Assembly: GCA_024305405.1 (NCBI GenBank) | Contig: JAKNDB010000110.1 | Span: 62,001 to 126,000 of the forward strand | DNA: 64,000 nt | Source of the DNA: Dirofilaria immitis | Lineage: Eukaryota; Nematoda; Chromadorea; Rhabditida; Onchocercidae | Reading direction: 5' to 3' | Shown here: in pieces, positions 18,601-41,712 of the stretch | How the letters are laid out: the number at the start of each line of letters is the position of its first letter | Position numbering within the stretch: position 1 is the stretch's first letter | The notes under the pieces: model-generated | Told to the model about the DNA's origin: nothing | The model's input: the letters and a program-made list of their open reading frames with translations, nothing else | The model's database searches: none | Made by a program: the position numbers and the translations under genes

Positions 18601-21600
18601 TTGTTTTTATCCTCACCCATAAAGACTATCTTGGACAAGATGAAGTTCGAAACAGGTTTGATATTATTTTCCAAATTCTTATGTTAAATTTGGGAGCTTT
18701 TTGCATGTTTACTTTTTCATAACAAGAATTTTGTGGCAAATGAATTCTAGTAATTAATTTTAGAGGAGTCGAAAACATCGCTGATATGATCAGTTCATAC
18801 AAAGAATTAGCCGAAGGGTTTTTCAAAGCAGCGTCTTCTCTGCGATTTGGAGTTCAGTTGAATGAATTAAATCGGAATACGAAACATCTGTATGAAAACG
18901 ACCGTTTACAGTAATTTTCTTCTAATTCTTCTGATGTCATGGTTTTTCTTTTATTTTCTTTCAATTTTTTTATCTTTTTAGGTTCATTGGTGAAGGAGTA
19001 GCATTTGATTACAGTCAGGTAAAAGGTCGAGAAAACTATTCTTTTTCGATGAATTTTGAAGCACTTGATATGGAATTATCAGAAATTCTGTCACCAGTTT
19101 CGTCCAGCACGGTATTATTTTTTCATTTCGGAATATTGTATTTATTGAAGTATGTTTATTTCAAAAAAGTTTCATTTTTCAAGGACATCGAAGAAAATAT
19201 CAAGCTATTTTCATTTTGTGATAATGCATCAACAATTGAGAAAAGCCGTCGACTGATGGTTGCCGTAGAAAATAGCAAAAATTCACAGGTCTGCATTATA
19301 AAATGATATTGGCTCCTTACCCTTTATTTCGTGGGAAGTGATGTATGAAGTACTAATATATTTTTCCTGGAAATTCGAGTACCCAATATCGTTTTCATAC
19401 AATGATTTTAGCATTATGATGTGAGAATAAATCTAGCAACTTGCGAAAGTGAATTGGATATTTCAATAATTGATCGGATATCTTCTCTTTTGATCACGAA
19501 ACCTTTTCATACTTATCCATTTCCTTCAGCGACTCATAATGTTAACGACATATCAAGAGGCTTGAAGTAAATTTTACGTACTTATAATATCTCTTGGATT
19601 TTTTTAAAATATTTCTTTTCGTTCTTAATTCGGTTGATGATTTTTCAGAACAGATTTCCTCTTTACTGCTATGCAAGATGCAAACAGTATTCCATCGTCA
19701 CTATCGTTTGTTATTGGCTGCCCGGAATGGAACTTAAATTTGAGGTCCAATCTTTTTCATTTAGCTCATGCAATATCGTGTAAAAAATGCTGTAACTGAT
19801 TTCCTTGCTCTTTGGAAAACTTTTTGGGAAGAAGAAAAAATGGATACTTCTCTTGAAAACTTTAGATTTCGTCATATAAGAATGGAATGAAAAGTTGTAA
19901 CAGAGGTTTGATAAGTGTAATTGATTTATTATAAATGGTATTGTTTTTAGGATACCAGTAGTAGATTTACGGCATTCTGAATCTTCTCCAAATCGAACAC
20001 CTCACTGGAAAAGAAATTTACATAAAGAGTCAATAGGGTTGATCTTAACAGATGTCAAACTAGAGATGCCAGCATTTGATCTATCGTGCTTAAGGCAATA
20101 TGGAACAGTTATTATTTCGGCTTCTATCGTGAATGGTATTTTTATACTTTTCATAGGAGAGTTCCTGGATTTTCAAAGATAGGAGATTGTTTTATGGATT
20201 ACTGACATTGGATCACTTCGAAAAATTCTCACCAACAATTTTTGTAGTCTCAAGATTTCTGCAATTTGAAACAAATTACTAGTAAATGGTTTTCGCTTAC
20301 TATTATAATGAATGGCATTTACTGTTGGATTGTTCTTTCCTTAGTTATAGATTTTAGGGTCATTCAATTTGATTAACAAAACTGGTTCAGCGAATCTCGA
20401 TTCTTTTTTTCTTTTTGCTGGTTGTTCTGAAACATGTGGTGGAGGATGTGTCAGGTATATTAAAGATTTTTTTGTTAAAACGATTCTCTGCCCTAAACCG
20501 AATTGTCAATTTTGTTATTTTTTTATAGTGTTATTTGTTAATTATTATATGATCATTACGAAATTAATTTTTAGCTTAAAGCTTAGCTATGATAATAGAA
20601 ACAGTAGCTTGGAGTCGACATCTACGCGCTGTAATGAAACAGGTTACTCATGTGTTTCACAATATGATGTTGAAAGCCAAGCAGATGTAAAATGGAAGGA
20701 CCGTTCTCAAAATGTATTATACGCAATGAGAATCGAATGGTTTGTAATTATCCACCTTCATTTGTTTTTATTTTTTTTATATGAAGGATGACACAATGTT
20801 GATTTCATGATATTTAGATAATTGTAGTTGGAAGCACAAAAGAGATGTTAGAATTTGGCGAAAATTGTCTATCAAATGCACGAATAAATTGTGAATTAAA
20901 TATTCCGGTGTTGCGTATTCACTTACCTAGTCGTCAGTATTACGAAATTATTTATAACAGGTAAATCTTTTCCTCGTAATTCTAATCCGAATGGTCCATG
21001 TAACATAGTGTGGTAAGTAGTGAAGCTTAACTAAACATTCTTTGAGTCTCAGGTAGGTTGGGAATATTTTAATTAAATTCCAGCAAAAATCATTGATTTT
21101 GATCTATATTAATTATGTCGGGATGGTAACGTTCAAGAGAATTTAAGATGGATCAGAGTGAAATTGGCTAGGTCAGTTCTGTGATTGCTTTCACCCACTG
21201 TGGAGCTTTCTCGCTTATTCTCAACCGTTTTTTTCTTTTTTTAATTTTCTATGGAGATTTTATAATTTTTGAAATTTTTTCTTCTGCAGTTGTTCTGAAA
21301 CCCCAACATTTTCTGAACTACTGCAAAATTTTGTTACATGAAGGTTGATGAACGATTTATCAATGTGGCAGCCATCCTCTCCTATCTTCAATAGTTCTGA
21401 TCGGTCAAGAGATATGGAAGCATCGGGTGGCGGACTCTTCGAACTATGTAGATCTTCAAAAGGAAAAGTAATTTTTCTTAAAATATGTTTGTAGTCTTTT
21501 CACAAGTTCTTTTTTACTCATCTTTTAAGTAGGAAGAACTTCATCGACGTTGAACTTCGTTTTCGGATTTCGTTTCACGTTTTGGTTTCAAAGTTTATTG

Positions 21601-24600
21601 GAATTATAGGTTATAGATTCTGATAATTTTGCAAAGTTTTTTATTGGAATTATAGATTCTGCACACAGTTCATGTTCTCATGGTTCGACTCCAACAGTGA
21701 ATGCATTAGGCAACGAAAAATCTCATGATTTTTGCTTGATGGCAAATATAAATGACGGCCGAGTACTCATAGGAACTGAATTTGAAGTTTGTTTTTATAG
21801 TTTTTGAAGATTTATTTTACAGTGCAACTCTTCTAATCCTACTACTTTTATTTTTTTGTATTTCAGGATGGAGTTATAAAGAAACAGGGTCAAATTGGTG
21901 CAATCCTACACAAAACGCAAATGATGACTGTTAATGGTTTTCATGGCGATAAGGAATTATCTTATTTTTATTCAACTTCCAAAGTTGTCAGTTTTTTCAT
22001 AAAAGTAAGTATAAGTAATTTGTTCTTCGAATATTCCGATGGTTTTTAATATACAAATCATATTTAATGCAATTGATATCTTCAGATCTCATTAATGAGG
22101 TAGTCCCATATGAACGATCTGTTTTAAAGAAGAATTTCGCGGAACATTTCAAAGAAGGAATCCAAGCAGAACCGGTCGTAGATGAAGGAATTTGTTTTCT
22201 TGAGGAGGAGGATAATTTCGCCATCGCAGTTAGAATTGATTTTCACTTTTCCGAAAATTTTAAGGTTTTTTATTATTTGATCGATATTTACATTACCGGA
22301 GTTATTTTAAGCATTTGTAGTTTCTAGGCAATGATGATATGGTTTATTAGTTTATCTTTCTCGTTTGAATCAGAAAGTTGCTTTTTCTTATTTGGAAATT
22401 TTCGGAAGTTTTTTCATCGTGAATATCTATGTTCTCTATTTTCCACTTTTACTATATTTTTTGTTGTTGATGCATGTTAGTATTTTTCTATGTCAGAAGT
22501 AACCAACTCAAAACACTCCAGAATATGCTCGTTGGAGTTGGTATTCGTAACACAACACTACGGTTGAAACCGTATGGGAATGCTGAGCAGTTTTGGATTA
22601 ATCAGTTGTTCGGTTTCTTCGACATTGTTGATTATGGTATTCCTGGTTACGAAGTCCCACAAATAACTACAGAATTACATATGCATTTCTCATCCTGTCT
22701 GCTGGCATATGAACATTATTTTGAGAATCCATCTCCTCCTTTATCTCTACGGTCAGCAGTAATCTGATATATATATTAGTCCATATCTCCTTTATCGTTA
22801 CGACTAATAATTCGATGTATATATCAACTGACTTATCTGTTTCCTTGAATGCATAATCCGACATATGTATTTTGGGAGACTTAGATGAATCAGGTAATAT
22901 TATACCACAGTTCGAAATTTACGTTGCTTTTATTTCACGGAGTCCAGCACCTTTCAGAGTGATGCTTGGTTCTTGCGATGTCAGTAGTCGAATCATGCAA
23001 GATCTAGAAATATACAAATTTGAGTGCATTTTTGAGCAATTAAAGTTGTTCGTATCATTCAATCCGGATGCTGAAATCATTAGGAATCCAAATGAAACCA
23101 AAAATCCTCAAATTTTGATCCTAAATTCATACATATCCTTTCTGTGGGTATGTTGCAACTAGAGGTTTGTTTGCGTTGAGTTATCTAATAAATTAATGTA
23201 AGCTGCCAGACGACTTGAAACTTCCTTCTTTACTTGTTGCTGGAAATTTTATTTTCATTTTTTCCTTGCTACTCGACGAAAGCTATGGTAAAGATTAATT
23301 AAACAGTTCAGTTTAATGTCATAAACTTCTCGCAGTAACCCCTCTGCTTTTGTAATAATGCATAGTTTTTTGATTTCTATCAAATTATTATGCTTTGTTA
23401 TTAACATTAACAGGGCAACGGTATAGTTTGTACACGCTGCTTTGAACAATATTGTTCTTTCTACTCTCCGTTTCAACGAAATATGCTAGGTCATTGTAGG
23501 TTTGTATAACTTTCAGGTGATAGCAACTAAATGTTCTGATACCACTGATGAAAGTTCAAAGAGATGCCCTCCATTTTTGGAAGTTAGGTGCAAAAATGAT
23601 TTATTAAAAGTAATTCTTTTTAAACTTAATAATTCTTTTATGAAGTTTCAATTCTTCGAAACTATCTCTGGAATTTTTTAGAACTTACGTTCAACTTCTG
23701 CATATTATCATCATTAATAATGAAAATAGTTATAAAAGTTGCAGTTGTGGGCTTGTTCGGATTCCCTGTGTTTAGTGATTAATACGATGGCTGAGCTACT
23801 AAATGCGCAGACCTCTAAAGTGGCTACACCCAAAGCTGAGTTCCAAACACTAATCGATAAAGCAACAGTCTTGAATTCAAGAAGGCAAGGATCAACCGAA
23901 CAAGTGGCTAATATTGAGGTAAGTTCTGTTAGGAAGTATTCTACAACATATATTTTATAGCATTCCAAATAAATAAAATTCTCGAAAAAATAAAAATCTG
24001 TAAAAGAATCAACCTCTCTGTTGTCACTTTCTAGTTGACTGTCTTTCTACGACGTAAAAATTCCAGACGTTCCTATCTCACAAGAACTTAGAACAAAAAT
24101 ATGATTAAACGCACTTACAGAAACATATTATTTCTATTTTACATTACTATCTTTCTACTGCTGTTTTGGTTATGCTCCATCATTTATTAAGCCCAATAAT
24201 TTTGTAGTATAGTATACTAGTGCCTACTTAATATATTTGCCGCAGCACGTGTTGGTTAATACTTCATCATTCATTCAAAAAAAAGTTATTTCATTAGCTT
24301 CTCATTTTCGTGAAGCTAAAGATTTTCAGTGTGGTTGCGATTTGCTTTTGTTTCTGAGATGTGATCATAATGGAACTTACACATGGGCTGTCATTAGTTT
24401 TTACCCATGTATATCATCTTAGAGAAGACGGGTCATTCCTTTCGAATTACTGAGCAATTTGAGATGCCACCAGTTGCTCAAAAGATGATCATATGTTGAT
24501 TCTCGTAATTATATTTGGTAGAGAATTTTGTTTGGATCCTAATGCTCTTCATTTTCTTATAATATATTCATCTTCTGCCTTTAGTGTTTTCGTTTTCGTC

Positions 24601-27600
24601 ATAGCATTGAAGAGATCGGTACTGTTTTTAGGAGAATTTTCTTTTTTCAATCGATTTTATATCAGAATCGTTTCATGGAAGTATCGATGTGCTGTAAAGC
24701 TATTCCTTTCCTCAGCATTTAATTTCTCAATTATTCTTTTCTGGATAAAAGATGACGCCAGTAATGTGACAAAATTTTATGCTTAAGTTGATTTGCAAAT
24801 GACATTGATATGGTTTTTGTACATAGCTTATCTGATATATCAGAGCGAAGTTTAACTTTCAACTATTCTGATTTCATCCACTTCGCTGCTACAAGTCGGT
24901 TCTAGGAAAATGATTATTGTTATGCTTAAATGTGTTGCTCACACGATTCGCCAAAACCTCGGACCGGAATTTTAGTACTAATTTTTGGAGTACTAGGTTA
25001 GAACATATAACAGATAAATGAAGCGGAAACAATAAAGAAAAACGCAAATAGCAAAGAGTTAGGGTTAATGGAAAAAAGAAGAAAGTGTACTGCTTCGTAT
25101 AACGCGCATGATGTTTACCAGTTTTTTAGGATTTGAAAATGTTTCTAGTAACTTGTTGTTCAAAATCCAGAATTATGGAATTTAAGGATTGGCAAGTCAC
25201 TGTTTCTTATTCATCTTCTTTTAAATTGATTTTGTGTTTCAAAATTTAGAAAATGGTGCGATCAGCGGTATCGCAATTCAGGCATGAAATTTATGAATAC
25301 TCCACGGAATCACCTGAGAATTTGTCAGACACTTCTAAAGCACTATCAAATGCAGTGTTAGGTAAGTTTTGCCTAAGTTAATTTGGCCCAACAAAATTTT
25401 TGTCTTCCTATCAAATTAATTTTTCTAACTAAAAAACGTCTGCTAAATTTCCGCTAATCACTCACAAATTAATGTGCCACAGATTTAATTGATGCGACAG
25501 AGGAGAGCGTGCCTAAAGACTCATCTGAAGTGCTCGGAATTGATGAAGGCTTCTGTCTACTTGATGAAATCCCGGGTAGTGGAATAACGGTATAGTTTAG
25601 TTGTAATTTTTATACTTCCTGAAATGTACTTTGATATTTTTAATATTGGATTAGTATTCTTCCCTCTTGTTATATAGAATTTTAGACTGGTAAAGGCAAA
25701 CCATGGGCACGGTTTCTGATCGTTGATGATGTAGCTCCTGTTACTTATGATGATTATTTGACAAAAATCGATAGTAAGTCAAATAAATCGGTTCTCTTCG
25801 CCATGAACCAGATTCATATTCCGTTTATCAAATACTCTATTGATGATGTATCACTGGAACTTCATTTATATGGTGGTGCTGATTTCAGTAAGTTTCTTAA
25901 TGATAAGTGATGAAAATTTCAAAGGAACGAGACAAAGTTCGGTCATTTAACATTTTTTTTCTTTCTAAACTCTTCAAAGCTGTATGGTTCTAGCAGTTTT
26001 AGCTGTTACTGTTTACACATTTCAGGTACTTCAAAACCACCTTCCAAACCTTACTGTATATCAAATGGAGGAAAATTACGTCGTGACAATTCTCCCGTTG
26101 GTGGTCATTACAGAGATTATTCTGCTCATGTAGATTTGCGATTCTCTAAAGCAAGTTTTGCCGGTCTTTTTGTTTTGGTTACTCCAAACCTTTTCTGATT
26201 CCATTTAAAAATAATTTTCAAGTTTCGACCGTTTAATTTATTTCAGCCTTACGATGACTTCCATGTGGTTGATTAGTCTTACTTTCATACGTAAAATTTT
26301 CTCTTTTGTGTGATCGCAGTTATCATACTAGGTTAAATTTATGTTCGAAATATACGATAACGATGCGCCCGCGTTATCTACAAGGTTATTCAGCATTGGC
26401 TCAATCGAAATTTTGGATAAAATGGTGTCTTCAAAAATTAATAAGTTGCTTTATCCGGTAAGTTGCAACGATTAATTCAGAGAAGTGCACTGAAGGCATG
26501 TGAGAGCGCATGGCTGAATCTTCATTAATTTTTGGCTATTCTCAAACTGTATTCGTTTCAGCATGTGTGGGATCAGACGTTTCCACGTCATTCGCAGTCA
26601 CCAATGTTTTCAGTTCGTTTATATGAAACCCTCAGCATGAAGGTAAAATGAAGGTTTCCTTGTTACCTTTGCGTATCAATGCCGACCAGGATACTCTGGA
26701 GTTTCTTGAAGATTATGTGAATGATCTCTCTAGCGGCGTTGCTGTCTTGCAAGCAGGTTTATCTTTTTTTTCTTTTTTTCTTTCAATATTTTAATAAATT
26801 ACTTAGTTTTGGAATGATTTTTGCAACGAATCACTCAGAGTAATTTTTAAAATTTAGAGAATTTCGCAGCATCGAAAATGCTAGAAAAGCCATGGTTAGA
26901 AGTGCGTCTAGACAAAAATACCGGTAATACTCATTTTGCTGCGGATACATATTCAGACGGTGTAACAAATTCTGCGGAGATGACTATGCAAAATGATTCA
27001 TTTTTGGATGAATTTATTGGACGCCACCTAGAGACTTGCGGCGATGAACAGCAGCGGGACTCACTACTGACATATGATCTACTTAATTTGCATATTCGTT
27101 AGTATCTTAATATTATTGCAATGGACTCGGTATTAATGCTTTAAATCATATTGAATAATTAATTAAATGAAACTTCAAAAGGCACTTTCAGGTGATGATT
27201 TACATTTGCATGAAAGTAATAATGATAATTTGATGATCATCGAACAGCCAGATTCAGCGAGTAATTTATTTGATGAAAGTGGTAATTCGAATTTAATCCA
27301 CTTTTTTACTCAGCATTTTATCCTAGAGATGATTGCTGCATCCTTTTTATAAATTTTACTGTGGTAGCAGTTTTAGGACCTGTAACTGAAGATGCCACGA
27401 ATTCGATGGATCATATGAATTTCTCTTTTCCGTCGTCATCGAAAGCTATGATTCAGTGCTTCAGTACTGAAAAGACTAGTAGCAATATTCCTGCTGTTTT
27501 GCCTGCCGTATGTGAAGAGGCAAGCAATGTAAAATTAAAGCTTCGTTTAACGAAAGAAGAAAAGAACGGCGAGAAATCTGTTCCTGTACTGGTATTTGTT

Positions 27601-29509
27601 AGCTAAAAATTTATTTTATCATAATCTCATGCTCTCTACTTTTTTTTGGTAGAAATGAAAATAGAAAATGAACTAAAATAATTTTATGACTTTTTGGACT
27701 CATGTAACTGTTCTTTCTCTATAACATAACATTCCCACGCTTTTAGAAGTATCAAGTCTTATCTCTACTCTACGATTTCAGTTACTTCTTTCGGTGGAAT
27801 TAAATGAAGAAAAGTCCGTTATCCTTTTGAAATCATTTATATTGTTTCAGATGGAACATCAATCTGGCAGAGGTACTGTAGAAGTAGACTCCTGGGAAGC
27901 AGAATCGATCGTTAAAGGGAAGATCTACTTTAAGTAAGTAATAACCATTTTATGTAAGATATTTGTTTCTAAGTTAATGGTTTGACGGATCATTTATTGG
28001 TTCCGCATTTTCATGTACCGTTTATCGACGCTGCTGCGTCATTTAACTGTTACAGAGAATTTATTTTTCGCCATCCGCGATGATTCGTTTGGATTTAAAC
28101 GGGAAGCGCATGCGTCCAGACCAGGGTTGGATTTTAGGACTTTTGGTAGGGCTGAGCGATTTCAAATGCACCGAAATACGTTTGAAGGAACTCAACTGTA
28201 CTCGGGGATTGCTTGGATATGACCGATGTGTTAAAGTAAATCATATTGGTTCTTTTTATTACGTAGTTGAGATGGATTATCCACTATCATAAATCTTAAT
28301 ATTTAATTAAAATTGATTTTGTATCCTTACATGATATTTAATATTTGAAGGATAGTGAAATGATTTCTATTTTATATTGAAACATCTCAATGCTTTTAAA
28401 TTATATTTTCTCAGGAACTATTTGTTTATTTGCTCTTTATGTGTCTCTTGTACTTGTTTAAAAATTTTTAGTTTGCTATTAATGCCTGGCTTAACGATAT
28501 TAACAATAAACAATTAGTACAATTTATTACGTCATATGGGCCTATCAAGTCATTGGTAGAAATTGGTGAGTGAATTTTGATACGTTATACCAAGAGCCAT
28601 ATTTTTTTCAATTAAGAACGAGATGGTATTTTGCTTCTGATTCTCAGTGTTGATTACTTATTGATTTAAACAATTTTTTTCTTGGGTGTTCTGAATTTAC
28701 GAATTATTAAAATCCCAGTCATAAGTCACAAAATTTCAGGTTTTGGCATTCGAGATTTATTTTTGATGCCAGTAAACGAGTATTGTAGAGAAGAAGGTCA
28801 TATTGTAAAAGGTTTACAAAGGGGTGCAGAAAGTTTTGGAATATCTACTGCAACGGCTGCAGTAGATATGCTCCAGAGAATGGTCGGAGTTGTGCAGGTA
28901 GAGACTTTACTATTCGTCGTTTGTGAAAACGTGACTACTGAATTTCAAGATTTGATGAAATGTTGCAGAGCGTAGCGGAGTTGGCATTGATATTGTTTCA
29001 CCCGAATATCCCATATATCGGCATCGAAGAAATATGATAGATTACACAGTACTTCGGCCACCAAATGATATTAGAGAGGGCTTTAATATGGCCTTGGAAG
29101 CTATTGGACGAGTAAGGAAATAAATTGTATGCAAATAATATTTTAAAAATATTTTGGATATTTGATTACCTCCATTAACAATACGAGTAACTTTAGGAAA
29201 TAAGTGATACGGCGTTAGATTTCCAATTAGCTGCGCTAGAAGATCAGGCAAGCGGTTATTCGACTGTACGTGGTTTTCTTCGACAAGCTCCGACTACAGT
29301 ATTACGGCCTATAATTGCTGTAAGTAAAGCTACAGTCAACATTCTTGGCGGAATGAGGAATCAAATGAAACCAGACAGCCACAGGTGAGGTTGAATAAAT
29401 GTTAGTTTCAGGGACTAGTAAGAGATTTGTTTTGGTTTGGATATAAGAAATTTCTGAGGACTTCTGAAAGTTGAATTTTTATAGGGAAGAAATGGAAAAA
29501 TGGAAGTAA
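15652..29509 (+). CDS. atg-2: Autophagy-related protein 2 (ATG2) lipid-transfer protein
   Basis: A large bridge-like lipid transporter linking ER and growing phagophore, acting with WIPI/ATG18 and ATG9. About 40 exons. The start [20 protein letters not shown] matches the ATG2 chorein-like N-terminus. The central CAD region is visible ([17 protein letters not shown] at 25.55 kb, [11 protein letters not shown] at 25.87 kb), as is the C-terminal domain ([20 protein letters not shown] at 28.15 kb, [10 protein letters not shown] at 28.81 kb). The protein ends [25 protein letters not shown] at 29507-29509. Solid early exons: 15652-15825, 16052-16234, 16331-16455, 16528-16646, 16840-16986, 17556-17667, 17952-18068, 18260-18470, 18539-18655, 18764-18910. 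Single-base losses are needed at GGG 16102-16104, AAA 17380-17382, the junction at 20739 and TT 28987-28988. The stretch 17086-17323, the join 22264/22497 and the region 22750-22920 (apparent in-frame TAA at 22854) are unresolved. Confidence 0.94.
21589..21655 (+). repeat. Direct duplication across an atg-2 splice acceptor
   Basis: A segment of about 21 bases (CAAAG...TTATTGGAATTATAG) at 21589-21609 recurs at 21632-21655 with three extra T. The first copy ends in the acceptor used for the exon beginning at 21610; the second lies inside that exon. Confidence 0.85.
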
Positions 29510-32276
29510 AAGGAATGTATGGATTCTTGATTTTCATGATCGCATCACCGACCTATTAAATGATAGCTCAATTGTAAATTTTGTAAATAGTCCCAGATAT
29601 TCTGCTTCTGTTTTATGCATCTTGTACATACTGGTGAGATCTTCTCAACCTTTCTTTAAAAAAATGACAGATAAGTACCAGTAGAATCTTCCCTTTAAAT
29701 TATGAGACATACGAGTTCTCTAAGGTTTGCACTTCACATTACTGCTTCATACTAATATTAATGGTGATGTTTTAAGAATTTCAAAGTGCATTCATTATTT
29801 AGTTGCAATCTGCATATAAGGTATAGTAAATTCCCGCTTCTGGTATCGACCCACACTTTATATTGATTTGAAAAAGTTTTATGGAAGATTTTGCTTCCAT
29901 TCATTATTTTTATTCAGCTTACTCTTATACTGATTTGTAAGTTTATTCTATGCTTGATTTTGGTACCTGTTCTACAAAAAACTACAAATTCCGTGAATAT
30001 CAGAACTACTGAATATTCTAGTTCATCGTTGCCTAATGATTACCATTGTGCAACCAGAAATAGTCTTGACAAATATTCACAATGTTGATATGCAGCGTAA
30101 GTACCATCTTCTTGAATGGAGCTTATAATCACTTGTCAAACTACATAAGTTTGTGTCATATACAACATATTATTAATATAATATATAATATATGTCATAA
30201 TTCATGGTGTTATTAATGAACAGATTTCTTGTAATTAGCAACTGAAGGTCCTAGTAAAAACAGTGTAGAATCCAGTGCTCGGCATGAGTTTTACAAGATG
30301 GAAAGGTAGGAATCCAATGGAGTAATTTGCGAGATATTAAGAAGCGGCAAGACCTGTCGCGGAAATTAGGACAATAAAGACAAAGTACTGATGTCGAGTG
30401 TAAATCTATATTTGCGAGGAGCTGTCAGGTACGTGATCAATTAATTGAGTGGAAGTAAAGAAAGCGGTCTCCCAAGAAATATTGCTTGCAATTTCCATTT
30501 GTCGAAGAAAACTACATATATATACGCAAAATTTGCTGCGTGGCGCAAAAATGCTCTTGAAAAAAAAGTTTATGTAAGGAATTTTCCGCAACGATATCTT
30601 GTAAATGAAACAGAACAAATATTGAGAGACCATTAAATAGTAGTTGAGGTAAATCATCCAGTACCAGGAAGTGTATACGTTCTATACGTTCTACGATGGA
30701 GAAGAGCATGTACAATATGTTCTACTTGCAAAGCAATCTTAGCATTATCCACAGTGAAGACAACTTTTTAATCAGTATTAATAGTTGATACATATGAGTG
30801 ACTTTGCATCAATAAATAAACAATGGTTGCGAATGTGTAAGTAGGATGGTCGGAGCTAATTCCGCCTAATATGGTTACATTATGAATTGCCTCATAACTG
30901 TCAGATGATTCCAAGTGGTAAGACTTTAGCAGTCTTGCCGGTAAGACGTTTATCAATATTGGAATCTGTCGTAATTTTTCAACAACAAAAAAAAATACAA
31001 AAAAGGAAATGGAAGTGAAGTTGTAGAAAATAAGTGCAAATTATAAAGTTAAGAAAAACAATTAGGAAATCTGCCCGCGAAATCATTCACAAAACTTTTC
31101 TTCTAATTGGAAATTTTTGAATCTTACCATCGCTTAGGTCTTAAATCCAGAAATGAAATTGGTAAAATGCTAGTTAAGTGGGTAGAAATGATAGAGGAAT
31201 GAGAAGAGAAAGACACAAGAAAAACAAAACACCGAAGTTATTAATATCACTCGTATCAATAAGTTAATCACTGCAAGTAAGTATGGAACGGACAGATCAC
31301 ATGCTTTAGAAGCATCGAATTTTGAAACTCAACTTAAGACTTAAATTTTCATGATCAAAAACATTTCTATCGATCGTGGCCAAAATTCAGCAATTACATG
31401 AGAATTTCTGTAATTTAATAACGAACAAGGGTCAGGTACGGTGACAAAACTGTCAAAAAAAGGAAAAAGTACACAAAACAAAAAGATATCAAAAATCATT
31501 GGGAATCGAATAGGTTGCTTCAGCCAAATTTTAAGCAGAAATACGACGCTGCTAAAAATAGAGAGTCTCACACGGAGAAAAATATTACGATGGAGGCCTT
31601 ACGGAATGAAGCAAGATTAGTGATCCGATTACAACTTGTCAATAAAAGCATCTTCAGAGACCAATGTGCGGAATTTCCTCATCTATTTGAAACGCTAACA
31701 CCTCATTTTTATGATTAAATTTATGCTGCATTTGATAAATATGTTTACAAAAAGACAAAAAAGTACGCTCAATTTCCATTCCTCAATTTTCTTTATAATC
31801 TGAATGATACTACAAAATGCGTTAGGATTGAAGATGGAATCATTCATAACTGTAATAAGGAACTGACAATAGAATGTAACGATGGCGATATGTGCCAAAA
31901 TACGTTCTATCGAGTTTTTATTAAAAATCATAAAATTTTCACTCAAGTCTTTGTTTCTCCATACTCTGCTATTGTCAGTAATAATGAATTAAAACACGGA
32001 ATTGAAACGTCGTTCCAAAATCCATTCTTCCAAAAAAATAATAAGTTTAAGAAACATATAAGACTTTAAGGACAAAATGCACCAGTTAGTTGGTGAATAA
32101 ATCCTGTTAAAAATGCGCAAAAGGTCGTTTTATGCTCAGGTAAGGCCTCCAGAATTTGAGCTAACGATTGAGTCTAAATTAGCTTAACTTGGATATAACG
32201 AACAGGTAAGAATATAGAGCAGATTCAAGAGCGACACCTGAGTTTCTGTGTAATTCATATAGACTCAACGCCTTAA
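29510..32276. other. Convergent intergenic region between atg-2 and syd-2
   Basis: The two genes end towards each other here, so it should hold both 3' UTRs. Several open frames of 60-80 codons occur on both strands (30.4-30.7 kb, 31.5-31.7 kb). None shows a domain, signal peptide or consistent splice sites. There is a low-complexity TA stretch near 30170-30195. Confidence 0.5.

Positions 32277-41712
<9,436 letters not shown>

Noticed and set aside
22854..22856. In-frame TAA in an atg-2 exon as evidence of a pseudogene
   Set aside because: The surrounding exon model is uncertain and other single-base losses occur in this gene, so an error or unseen intron is as likely.
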